The notes below the pieces were generated by a model, which was given only the letters and a program-made list of their open reading frames with translations, did no database searches and was not told the origin of the DNA. A DNA stretch of 64,000 nucleotides, from assembly GCF_900129835.1 (NCBI RefSeq), contig NZ_FQXA01000004.1, positions 310,001 to 374,000 of the forward strand, read 5' to 3'. This stretch comes from Stutzerimonas xanthomarina DSM 18231 (lineage in GTDB: Bacteria > Pseudomonadota > Gammaproteobacteria > Pseudomonadales > Pseudomonadaceae). The position numbers and the translations under genes are program-made. Positions 22,284 to 30,201 of the stretch are shown one piece after another (position 1 is the stretch's first letter; every line of letters begins with the position of its first letter).

Positions 22284-24029
22284 ATGCGAGCGGTTCTGTT
22301 ATCTCTGGCCTGCTGCTTCTGGCTTGTGCAGCTGGCGAGCGCCGCGCCGTTTGCGCTTGATCAGAAGCAGGAGACTTTTTTACCGGTAGACCAGGCGTTC
22401 AGCCTGCAGGTAGAACGCCCGGCCAGCGGCGGTGTCGTGCTGCGCTGGGACATCGCGCCGGGTTATTACCTGTATCAGAAGCGGCTGCAGTTTGGTGGAT
22501 TGGGGGAGGGTGGCAAACCGCAGTTGCCAGCTGGAGAGCCCTATCACGACGAGTATTTTGGCGATTCGCAGGTCTATCGCAACAGCCTGGAAATCACCAT
22601 CGCAGAGACGAACCTCGCGACGCTGGAACTGGGATGGCAAGGCTGCGCCGACGCCGGTTTGTGCTATCCGCCGCAGACTCGCACGGTCGATCTGGGTGGC
22701 ACCGATGCGGGGCCCTCTGAACCAGTGCAGGCCGATGATCAGGCACTGGCAAGCAGACTGGCGCAACAGCCGCTTGGCTGGAGCCTGTTGATCTTCTTTG
22801 GGCTCGGCTTGCTGCTCGCCTTTGCGCCGTGCTCGCTGCCGATGCTGCCAATCCTTGCCGGTATCGTGGTCGGCAGCCGGGCCAGCCCTCGCCGTGGCAT
22901 GTTGCTCGCCGTGTCCTATGTGGTCAGCATGGCGTTGGTCTACGCAGCGCTGGGTGTCGTGGCTGCGCTTCTCGGTGCGAATCTGCAGGGGTGGCTGATG
23001 CAGCCCTGGCTGATCGCCAGTTTTGCCGGCCTGTTCGTTCTGCTTTCCTTACCGATGTTCGGTTTCTTCGAGCTGCAGTTGCCGGCTGGTCTGCGTGATC
23101 GGTTGGAACAGGCCGGACGCAAGCGCCAGGGCGGTAGTCTGGCTGGGGCCAGCGCACTCGGGGTGTTGTCCGGCTTGCTGGTCGGGCCCTGCATGACCGC
23201 TCCGCTGGCTGCGGCATTGCTGTATATCGCCCAGAGCGGCAGTGCCGTCAACGGAGGGCTGGTGCTGTTTACCCTGGGCCTGGGCATCGGAACGCCATTG
23301 GTATTGCTGGTGACGGTTGGCAATCGCTTCCTGCCGAAACCGGGGCCCTGGATGGATCGCGTCAAAACCACGTTTGGTTTCATCTTTCTGGTCGCGGCCC
23401 TCTATGTGCTCCGCCCGTTGTTGTCCGATTCGTGGTGGGTGGGGGTGTGGGGCGCGTTCTGGCTGCTGGTTGCCAGCGGGCTCCTGCAGTTGTCGCGTCA
23501 GCTCAAGCAGCATCAGGCGTTGCTCAGCTCCGTTGCTGCGTTATCCGGTGTATGGGGGGTGGCGCTGGTGCTGGGTGCGGCGGGTGGCGCGGAGGATCCG
23601 AACCGGCCGCTTGCTGTGTTTACCAGCAGCGTCGCTTCGGCAACGAAGGTCGAGGGCCTGCAGGGTTTCGTGGGTTTCACCGATCCGGCTGTTCTTGATC
23701 GTGAACTCGCTGCCGCCAAAGCAGCCGGGCAATGGGTATTGATCGACTACTACGCGGACTGGTGCGTGTCGTGCAAGGTCATGGAGAAGGAAGTGTTTGG
23801 CAACGGGCAGGTGCAAGCTGCGCTCAAGGGCGTCCGCATGCTGCGACCGGATGTGACGCAGACCAATTCCGCCACCCGCGAACTGCTGGGTCGCTACCAG
23901 GTCATGGGGCCGCCGACGCTACTGCTGATAGGCCCGGACGGGGCCGAGCGCCGTTCGCACCGCATAACCGGTGAGGTCGACGCCGCTCAATTCCTTAGCA
24001 CATGGAACGAAACGATGGAGCAAGGCTGA
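22284..24029 (+). CDS. dsbD: DsbD, transmembrane thiol:disulfide interchange protein
   Basis: 581 residues. A signal peptide (AVLLSLACCFWLVQLASA) precedes the N-terminal alpha domain with cysteines in GCADAGLCYPP. Eight or so membrane helices follow, with paired cysteines in LAFAPCSLPMLPIL and GLLVGPCMTAPLAAA. A C-terminal thioredoxin-like domain has active site WCVSC (Cys494, Cys497). It passes electrons from cytoplasmic thioredoxin to periplasmic partners such as DsbG and TlpA-like proteins. ATG 22284 fits the signal peptide; its ribosome site is weak. The gene overlaps the next start by one base. Confidence 0.92.
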   Translation: MRAVLLSLACCFWLVQLASAAPFALDQKQETFLPVDQAFSLQVERPASGGVVLRWDIAPGYYLYQKRLQFGGLGEGGKPQLPAGEPYHDEYFGDSQVYRNSLEITIAETNLATLELGWQGCADAGLCYPPQTRTVDLGGTDAGPSEPVQADDQALASRLAQQPLGWSLLIFFGLGLLLAFAPCSLPMLPILAGIVVGSRASPRRGMLLAVSYVVSMALVYAALGVVAALLGANLQGWLMQPWLIASFAGLFVLLSLPMFGFFELQLPAGLRDRLEQAGRKRQGGSLAGASALGVLSGLLVGPCMTAPLAAALLYIAQSGSAVNGGLVLFTLGLGIGTPLVLLVTVGNRFLPKPGPWMDRVKTTFGFIFLVAALYVLRPLLSDSWWVGVWGAFWLLVASGLLQLSRQLKQHQALLSSVAALSGVWGVALVLGAAGGAEDPNRPLAVFTSSVASATKVEGLQGFVGFTDPAVLDRELAAAKAAGQWVLIDYYADWCVSCKVMEKEVFGNGQVQAALKGVRMLRPDVTQTNSATRELLGRYQVMGPPTLLLIGPDGAERRSHRITGEVDAAQFLSTWNETMEQG

Positions 24030-24844
24030 TGATGACGATGAACGTGGGGCCGTTGGCCCTGGCCGTTCCCCATGTATTGCTGCTGGTGAGCCTGTTCTTG
24101 GCGATGCTGACCGGTTGGTGGGTCGGGCGGCGCAGCGAGCGCAACCCCGAACAGCAATTGTTCAGACTGCTGCTGGTGGCGCTGATCGTCGCGCGGTTGG
24201 CGTTCGTGGTGGTCTACGTCGAGCATTTCCGTGATGAGCCCTGGCGCGTGATCGACATTCGTGACGGCGGGTTCATTGCCTGGCCGGGCGTGCTGGTGGC
24301 CGTGCTGCTTGGCGTATGGCTCGCCTGGCGCGAAGGCGGATTGCGTAAGCCGCTGGGTGCTGCGGTCGCTGTCGGTGTGCTGAGTTGGGGGGTCGGGAGC
24401 TTCGCATTGCATGCCTTCGAGCAGGGCACGCGCCTTCCCGAGATGGGGCTGCGCGACAGCCAGGGCAAGCCGGTTGCCTTGCAGGATTTCGTCGGCAAAC
24501 CGCTCGTCGTCAATCTGTGGGCCACCTGGTGTCCGCCCTGCCGCCGGGAGATGCCGGTGCTGGCCGAAGCACAGCGCAACCAGCCCGAGGTGACCTTCCT
24601 GTTCGTCAACCAGGGCGAAGGCGAGCGGGTCATCGCGGACTTCCTCAGCGCTGAAGAACTCGGCTTGGACAACGTGCTGCTCGACACCGGCGGCCGCCTC
24701 GGCCAGCACATAGGCTCTTCGGCGCTCCCGACAACGCTTTTCTACGACGCCGACGGACGCCAGATCGGCAGCCATCTCGGTGAACTGTCTCGCGCCAGTC
24801 TGGCACGCGTTCTTGAACAACTTGAGGTAACCCGTCAGCCATGA
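24029..24844 (+). CDS. dsbE: TlpA/DsbE-type thiol-disulfide protein with membrane N-domain
   Basis: 271 residues. The first 130 or so form three or four membrane helices resembling the N-part of prolipoprotein diacylglyceryl transferase. The rest is a thioredoxin-like domain (PLVVNLWATWCPPC, Cys168 and Cys171) with cis-proline region SALPTTLFYD. It is probably a membrane-tethered reductant fed by DsbD. The ATG overlaps the dsbD stop (TGATG); two further ATGs at 24032 and 24038 are alternatives. It overlaps dsbG by four bases. Confidence 0.85.
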   Translation: MMTMNVGPLALAVPHVLLLVSLFLAMLTGWWVGRRSERNPEQQLFRLLLVALIVARLAFVVVYVEHFRDEPWRVIDIRDGGFIAWPGVLVAVLLGVWLAWREGGLRKPLGAAVAVGVLSWGVGSFALHAFEQGTRLPEMGLRDSQGKPVALQDFVGKPLVVNLWATWCPPCRREMPVLAEAQRNQPEVTFLFVNQGEGERVIADFLSAEELGLDNVLLDTGGRLGQHIGSSALPTTLFYDADGRQIGSHLGELSRASLARVLEQLEVTRQP

Positions 24845-25620
24845 AAACTCTGCGATCGCTTTCTTTGTTCTGTTCAACGCTGGCCTTGCTGCCCGCATCC
24901 GTGGCCCTCGCCCAGGACCTGCCTCCTGCGGTTAAGGCCGTTGAGGCTCGCGGCGCCGAAGTGGTCGGTAGCTTCGACGCGCCGGGCGGATTGAAGGGCT
25001 ACGCAGCACGCTATAACGGACAGGGCATCGCGCTGTATCTGACGCCCGACGGTGACCACGTGCTGATCGGCAGCTTGCTCGATGCCAATGGCGAAGACCT
25101 GACGCGTGCGCCCCTCGAAAAACTGGTCTACGAACCCCTCAGTAAAGAAATGTGGCAACGGCTCGAGAGCAGCACCTGGATTCAGGACGGTGCTGTTGAT
25201 GCGCCGCGAGTCGTCTACCTGTTCTCCGATCCGAACTGCCCGTACTGCAACATGTTCTGGAAGCAGGCCCGGCCATGGGTCGAGTCTGGCGATGTCCAGC
25301 TGCGCCATGTCATGGTTGGCATGCTACGCCCGGACAGCGCGGGCAAATCGGCCGCATTGCTGCAGGCTGAGAATCCAGCGGCCGCCTTGAACAGACACGA
25401 GGCAGCAGGAAAGGCGAGCAAACTGGAGCCGCTTGAGGAGGTATCGCCTAAGCTGACTGAGAAGCTTGAGGCAAACCTGACGCTGATGGGAGCGATGGGT
25501 GCCTCGGCAACGCCGGCCATCTACTACCTGGACGACAATGGACGTCTGCAACAGCAACAAGGTGCGCCTCGTCCCGATACTCTGGCCAAGATCATGGGGC
25601 CGCTGTCAACGAAACGGTAG
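24841..25620 (+). CDS. dsbG: DsbG, periplasmic disulfide isomerase/chaperone
   Basis: 259 residues with a signal peptide (SLFCSTLALLPASVALA). An N-terminal cystatin-like dimerisation region leads to the catalytic thioredoxin domain with CPYC (Cys133, Cys136) in FSDPNCPYCNMFWKQ and the cis-proline SATPAIYY. DsbG repairs wrong disulfides and oxidised single cysteines. It would be kept reduced by DsbD of the same operon. ATG overlaps the dsbE stop by four bases. Confidence 0.88.
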   Translation: MKTLRSLSLFCSTLALLPASVALAQDLPPAVKAVEARGAEVVGSFDAPGGLKGYAARYNGQGIALYLTPDGDHVLIGSLLDANGEDLTRAPLEKLVYEPLSKEMWQRLESSTWIQDGAVDAPRVVYLFSDPNCPYCNMFWKQARPWVESGDVQLRHVMVGMLRPDSAGKSAALLQAENPAAALNRHEAAGKASKLEPLEEVSPKLTEKLEANLTLMGAMGASATPAIYYLDDNGRLQQQQGAPRPDTLAKIMGPLSTKR

Positions 25621-25675
25621 AAAGGTCACACAGCACTGCCTGCTGCCAAAACTATAAAAACGATCTGGAGGCTTT

Positions 25676-26324
25676 ATGAAAATCGCTCACTGGCCGTTGA
25701 CGGGAGCGCTAATGGCGGCCTTTCTGCCCGCCCATGCCGCCGATTCGACGGCTGTCTACACCAAGGGCGGGGCCAACCCCGCCGCCATGGCCTGCATTAC
25801 CTGTCACGGGGCTGAGGGCGAAGGGATGGCGGCGGCTGGCTTCCCCAGGCTTGCCGGTCTCCCGGCGGGTTACATGAGAAAGCAATTGGGCGATTTCGCT
25901 TCTGGAGCGCGCGCCAATCCCACTATGCAGCCGATCGCCGCCGCCCTGAGTGCCGAAGGAAGCGGACGCAGTCACGGCGATGCTGGCTGACAAGCCGGGA
26001 CCACAGGTGGAGCGGGTCGGTCGTACTTCGGCGGTCGAAGGTCCAGGTGAAACGCTGGCCCTGCGTGGTGCCTGGGAGCGCAACATTCCCGAATGTGTCG
26101 CCTGCCACGGCCCCAGCGGAGTGGGTGTCGGTGACGCCTTTCCGCCGCTGGCAGGGCAGTCCGCGCAGTACCTGGCTTCGCAGCTGACCGCCTGGCGTCA
26201 AGGCACACGCAAAAACGATCCCAACGACCTGATGGGGCACATCGCCCGTAGCCTGACCGATGACGAGGTCAAGGCCGTCTCGGCGTACTTCGCCGGTTTG
26301 ACCGACCAAGGAGCAGCAAGATGA
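25676..26324 (+). pseudogene. Dihaem c-type cytochrome (c4-like), interrupted by a frameshift
   Basis: The first part has a signal peptide (HWPLTGALMAAFLPAHAA) and haem site CITCH, ending out of frame at 25990. The second haem site CVACH, with the HIARSLTDDEVKAVSAYFAGL tail, is in the +1 frame and stops at 26324. The two frames join smoothly if one G is removed near 25958 (GCCGAA-G-GAAGCG), giving the c4-type ALSAEEADAVTAML. So a one-base insertion, real or a sequencing error, breaks the gene. GGAGGCTTT precedes the ATG. The stop overlaps the next gene by four bases, as in an intact operon. Confidence 0.75.
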
Positions 26325-27243
26325 ACACCCAAACCAGCGTCTTGCTGTTGATCGCCCTAGCTGTACCTGCCTATGCCTATGCAGATGACATCGCGGTGGA
26401 CGACCAGTCGCAGATCCTTACCGGGGCGGGCGAGCCGGCCAGCAGCCGGTACTTTCAGCCGCCGCAGGAAAGCGAACTTCCCGACAATGCTTACGGAAAA
26501 CTGGTCCAGGAAGGCCGCGCCATCTTCGTCGACACCAAAAACCGGGCCCCGGAATATGTAGGCAACGGCCTCGCCTGCGCGAACTGTCACCTCGAGCAAG
26601 GTCGCAAAGCCAACTCCGCTCCGCTGTGGGCGGCATACACCATGTACCGGCGTACCGGAAGAAAAACAACAAGGTCAACAGCTACGCCGAGCGGCTACAG
26701 GGCTGTTTTCAGTTCAGCATGAACGGCAAGGCCCCCGAAGCGGACGGGCCGGTGATCGCGGCTTTGTCGGCCTATTCCTATTGGCTGGCAACTGGCGCCC
26801 CGACCGGCCAGGAGCTACCCGGTCGTGCCTATCCGGAAGTGCCGAAACCGGAAGGCGGCTACGACCTGGCTAAAGGCGAAAAGGTTTATGCGGCCCAGTG
26901 CGCCGTATGTCACGGGCAGAACGGGGAAGGGCAGAAGTCCGGTGACGATTATGTGTTTCCACCTCTCTGGGGGGCGGACTCGTTCAACTGGGGGGCAGGC
27001 ATGCATCGGATAAATACCGCCGCTGCGTTCATCAAGGAGAACATGCCGTTGGGCAAGGGCGGCAGCCTGTCGGATGAAGACGCCTGGCACGTGGCCGCGT
27101 TCATGAACAGCCATGAACGGCCCCAGGATCCGCGATTGATCGACGGCTCGGTCGAAAAAACCCGCGACAAGTACCACGCCAACGACGGCGTAAACCTCTA
27201 CGGTGAAATCGTCAACGGCACGATGCTGGGCAAGGGCCTCTAG
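26321..27243 (+). pseudogene. Dihaem cytochrome c (thiosulfate dehydrogenase-like), interrupted by a frameshift
   Basis: The first part begins with a signal peptide and carries haem site CANCH (NGLACANCHLEQGRKANSAPLWAAYTMY), then runs out of frame to 26722. The remainder, from about 26650 in another frame, has NNKVNSYAERLQGCF and the second haem site CAVCH, ending at 27243. One missing C at 26647-26649 would restore TMYPAYRKKNNKVN. This family includes TsdA-type thiosulfate dehydrogenases and related electron carriers. It is the last gene of the dsb operon. Confidence 0.75.
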
Positions 27244-27568
27244 TCGATAGGTGCCATCTCGCAGCGGGCAGGACCGCCCGCTGACGAAAGAATGAGCGCT
27301 GACGCTTCCCGGAAGAGATGGAATTGCAGCGATTGGCAGCCTTCTCGGACCGAGTGAAATGAAGCCAAGAGTCAGGATGCTGCTGGCGAGCGTGTGAGTG
27401 TCCATGATGTTTTCCGACAAATCCATGCGATGGGTAAGGAGCGCAACTGGAGTTTTGCGCGCCATCGCGCCGCGCGATGCTGGCTGGCTAAAGCCTTCAT
27501 TGATCTGACCGAGTGACGCCCAGCGGGGTAAAGTAGCGGCTTTTGCCGATCACCCTTGGAGCTGTAGC
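27244..27568. other. Gene-free stretch after the cytochromes
   Basis: No supported gene. A short hairpin GCGGGCAGGACCGCCCGC lies just after the cytochrome stop (about 27261-27280), perhaps a terminator. Short open frames here show no recognisable protein. The stretch marks the boundary to restriction-modification debris. Confidence 0.5.
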
Positions 27569-27727
27569 GTGAACACGGAAAACCATTCCCAGACAGCCGC
27601 CTTTCTCTGGTCCATCGCCGACCTGCTGCGCGGTGACTTCAAGCAGTCCCAGTACGGCCGCATCATTCTGCCGTTCACCCTGCTGCGGCGGATGGAATGC
27701 GTGCTCGCACCGACCCCGATCAAGTAA
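27569..27727 (+). pseudogene. N-terminal fragment of a type I restriction-modification methylase (HsdM)
   Basis: 52 residues from GTG 27569: the opening is [20 protein letters not shown], followed by [20 protein letters not shown], which is the characteristic start of HsdM proteins, normally about 500-800 residues. The frame stops abruptly at TAA 27725-27727, so the SAM-binding and catalytic NPPF regions are missing. It is a remnant left by deletion. Confidence 0.75.
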
Positions 27728-27903
27728 TGCACGGTCTGCTGCCAAAACGGGTGATCGATACCGTGCTGGACGCTATTACCGACAACGAAAAGATGTCGCT
27801 GGGTGTGCTGGACAACGAGACCAAAAGTCGGGCGTTCGCGCTGGTGATCTACAAAATGCTGAAGGCGCTGGTTGGCGGAGATCGCCCGTCGACCGGCTTG
27901 TGA
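27727..27903 (+). pseudogene. Possible C-terminal remnant of a type I restriction subunit
   Basis: A 58-residue frame containing VIDTVLDAITDNEKMSLGVL and TKSRAFALVIYKML. I read this as resembling the tail of HsdR-type restriction subunits, but cannot confirm it. Its ATG overlaps the stop of the HsdM fragment. Together they suggest that one deletion removed most of an hsdM-hsdS-hsdR locus. An independent small protein remains possible. Confidence 0.4.
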
Positions 27904-27943
27904 GTTCCTTTCAACTACACAGCGCTCAGGAGTAATGCTCAGG

Positions 27944-28855
27944 ATGGCCATTCCGGATTTTCAAAGTGTCATGCGACCGGTGCTGCAGGCAGTTGGCGAC
28001 GGCGTGCCGTTACCGCTTAGCGCGCTGCGCGTGCGCATCGCCGATGTATTCCAGCTGACGGAAGAAGAGCGCAAGGAACGGCTGCCCTCAGGGAATCAGA
28101 CCGTGATCAACAATCGGGTGGGCTGGGCCAGAACCTATCTGAACAAGGCTGGCCTGCTGACGATCCCGAACAAAGGAATGGTGCAGATCACCGATCGGGG
28201 GCGGCAGGCGCTTTCCAGTGGTCCGGAGCGAATCACCGTGAGCTGGTTGAAGCAGTTCCCAGAGTTCGCCGACTTCCATACGTCCAAACCTCAGGTGATA
28301 GATGCCGCCGTCGTTGTAGGCAGCGATCTGGCCGAAACCACGCCGGACGAGCAGTTGGCCGAGGCCTATCAGGCGTTGCAGCAATCCCTCGCAGACGAAC
28401 TGCTGGCGCAGGTGCGGGCTGCTACGCCGAGCTTCTTCGAGCAGGTGGTAGTCGATCTGATGATCGCCATGGGCTACGGCGGTTCGCGAAAGGAGGCCGG
28501 CAAAGCGACCCAGCTCACCAACGACGACGGTATCGACGGCATCATCAAGGAGGACAAGCTCGGGCTGGATGTGATCTACCTGCAAGCCAAGCGTTGGGCC
28601 AACACCGTGCACCGCCCGGAGATCGACAAGTTCATCGGCGCACTGACGCGAAAGCGAGCACGCAAGGGCGTGTTCATCACCACATCGGATTTCTCTAATG
28701 GCGCGAAGGACGCGGCGCTCGGCCTGGACATCAAGGTCGTGCTGATCGACGGTATCGAGCTCGCCCGCCTGATGGTCGAACACAACCTCGGCGTGAGCGT
28801 TAAGCAGGTGTATGAGGTCAAGCAGATCGACAGCGACTATTTTTCCGAGGAGTGA
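27944..28855 (+). CDS. mrr: Mrr-type restriction endonuclease
   Basis: 303 residues. An N-terminal winged-helix-like region (MAIPDFQSVMRPVLQAVGDG, RVGWARTYLNKAGLL) is followed by the Mrr catalytic domain with the PD-(D/E)xK features DDGIDGIIKEDKLGLDVIYLQAKRW and FITTSDFSNGAKDAA. Such enzymes cut DNA carrying foreign methylation. The start at 27944 matches the usual MAIPDFQ opening; AGGAG lies 12 bases upstream and ATG 27935 is an alternative. It sits beside type I system remnants, indicating a small defence island. Confidence 0.88.
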   Translation: MAIPDFQSVMRPVLQAVGDGVPLPLSALRVRIADVFQLTEEERKERLPSGNQTVINNRVGWARTYLNKAGLLTIPNKGMVQITDRGRQALSSGPERITVSWLKQFPEFADFHTSKPQVIDAAVVVGSDLAETTPDEQLAEAYQALQQSLADELLAQVRAATPSFFEQVVVDLMIAMGYGGSRKEAGKATQLTNDDGIDGIIKEDKLGLDVIYLQAKRWANTVHRPEIDKFIGALTRKRARKGVFITTSDFSNGAKDAALGLDIKVVLIDGIELARLMVEHNLGVSVKQVYEVKQIDSDYFSEE

Positions 28856-29136
28856 CTACTTTCCGAGAAGCGACTACGCCTGCGCGGTGATGACCGACGC
28901 GAATGTGACCAGGTGCCGTTCCCCTTGCCTTGACATGCAAGGATAGACGCCTCTGGAGGGTCCAAGGTCCGGTACGGTTGACGCTGCACGCTGCGTAGCC
29001 ACATCGAAGTAATGGGCGGGCAGCTCAGTCGTGCCCGATTTCCGGTTGGTTCGGTGAATCAGCACCTTTGCCGAGATGGAAGCTGCCGCTCAGCAGGCGT
29101 GATTTTTCAAAACTGCTTCGACACCCGCTACCCCAG
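28856..29136. other. Gene-free stretch between mrr and ssrA
   Basis: No supported gene. A near repeat of the mrr end occurs (TTTTCCGAGGAGTGACTAC then TTTCCGAGAAGCGACTAC at about 28842-28876), a short duplication. No attachment-site copy of the ssrA end was recognised here. Confidence 0.5.
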
Positions 29137-29178
29137 AAAACAAAAACCCCCGAAATTCACTAGGAAAATCAGGGGTTT
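29137..29178 (-). terminator. Terminator of ssrA
   Basis: Read on the minus strand, AAACCCCTGATTTT leads to a stem closing with CGGGGGTTTTTG and then TTTT. It lies 14 bases past the mature 3' end of the tmRNA. Confidence 0.75.
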
Positions 29179-29191
29179 AGGTGTTTCGAAT

Positions 29192-29570
29192 TGGTGGAGC
29201 CGGGGGGATTTGAACCCCCGTCCGCCAGCTCTCCACTGTCGGTACTACATGCGTAGCCAAATCTATTGAGTTAACTCCGCGCCGCCCGATTGGCAGGGTG
29301 CTTGGAGCGAGCTGCATGAGTTTTAGCCGTTACGTCTGCAGCGAACTTGGCGGCGATCCTGTTCTATCTGACAGTCATTTCGGGTTTACAGGCATCCCCT
29401 AGTGACCGCTGGCGCCGAAGCGACCAGATGAAGGTTAGGCGGCTAGCGCGTACCCTTCGTAGTTGTCGTCGTTGGCAACTATAAGTTTGCAACAGTGGAT
29501 TTACGAGTTCTGTTACCAACTCGGCATGCACCTAGAGTTTTGTTACCGGCGTCGAATCCTAATCGGCCCC
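29192..29570 (-). ncRNA. ssrA: tmRNA (ssrA)
   Basis: The minus-strand product starts GGGGCCGATTAGGATTCGAC and ends CCCCCCGGCTCCACCA, the paired tRNA-like ends of tmRNA, about 379 bases. The tag reading frame (29435-29476) encodes ANDDNYEGYALAA with GCC as the resume codon and TAA stop. tmRNA rescues stalled ribosomes together with SmpB, encoded at 37279-37761. A small hairpin ATGAAGC/GCTTCAT lies just before the mature 5' end (29571-29592) and is probably processed off. Confidence 0.95.
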
Positions 29571-29727
29571 ATGAAGCGTGTTGCTGCTTCATGTGTTGCG
29601 CAGTGTACGCCATAAGGCTTGGCTGCGTCGAACGCTTGATTCCCTTAATTAGGGCGGCTCGTCGAATTTCAAGGGTAAACCGGGAATCGGCAAGGCCAAC
29701 TGCTAGCGGCCCTGCCTCGCAGGCGTA

Positions 29728-30036
29728 TCAGTTGCCGGTGCCTGAGCCAGTACCGCTGGTGCCTGTGCTGCCGGAACTGCCAGGGCCTTCGAGTTTGCGC
29801 AAAGCCTGGGTGGTGTGGACGATGCAGTTTTCGGTGTCGCCAGCTTGCTTGGCTTGGCGGGCTTGCTTGATCAGCTCTTCGACCTCGCTACGAGCCGGCT
29901 CTCCGAGCGTGGCACTGTTGGTGGCCATGTCATCTTCAATTTCCTGCATGTTCAGTTCACACAGGTTTTTGTCGTCTGCAAACACGGCGGGGCTGGCGAT
30001 CAAGGCTGCGGCGGCAAGTAGGGCAAATTTTTTCAT
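29728..30036 (-). CDS. Small exported hypothetical protein
   Basis: 102 residues. A clear signal peptide (KKFALLAAAALIASPAVFA) is followed by a helical region with cysteines NLCELN and ENCIVH about 45 residues apart, which could form a disulfide, and a Gly/Ser/Thr-rich tail (GSSGSTGTSGTGSGTGN). GGAGGACTC lies before the start. I do not recognise a family. It stands between ssrA and the lactate genes. Confidence 0.7.
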   Translation of the reverse strand: MKKFALLAAAALIASPAVFADDKNLCELNMQEIEDDMATNSATLGEPARSEVEELIKQARQAKQAGDTENCIVHTTQALRKLEGPGSSGSTGTSGTGSGTGN

Positions 30037-30201
30037 AGAGTCCTCCAGGGAGTTGACTTCCCGGCGGGCCTGCCTGTTTCTGCAATTGCGCGGCGGCGCC
30101 GAGGCGGGTGAGCCTCTGTTGAAAACCGGGCTCCTAACTTCCGACTGCGGCTGCGCTGAAGCGTTTCATTCGCGCACAGTAGCGTCTTCGCCGAGAGCCC
30201 C

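Noticed and set aside
27406..27515. Short frames between the cytochromes and the HsdM fragment
   Set aside because: No ribosome site, no family resemblance and frequent overlap in several frames; treated as non-coding.
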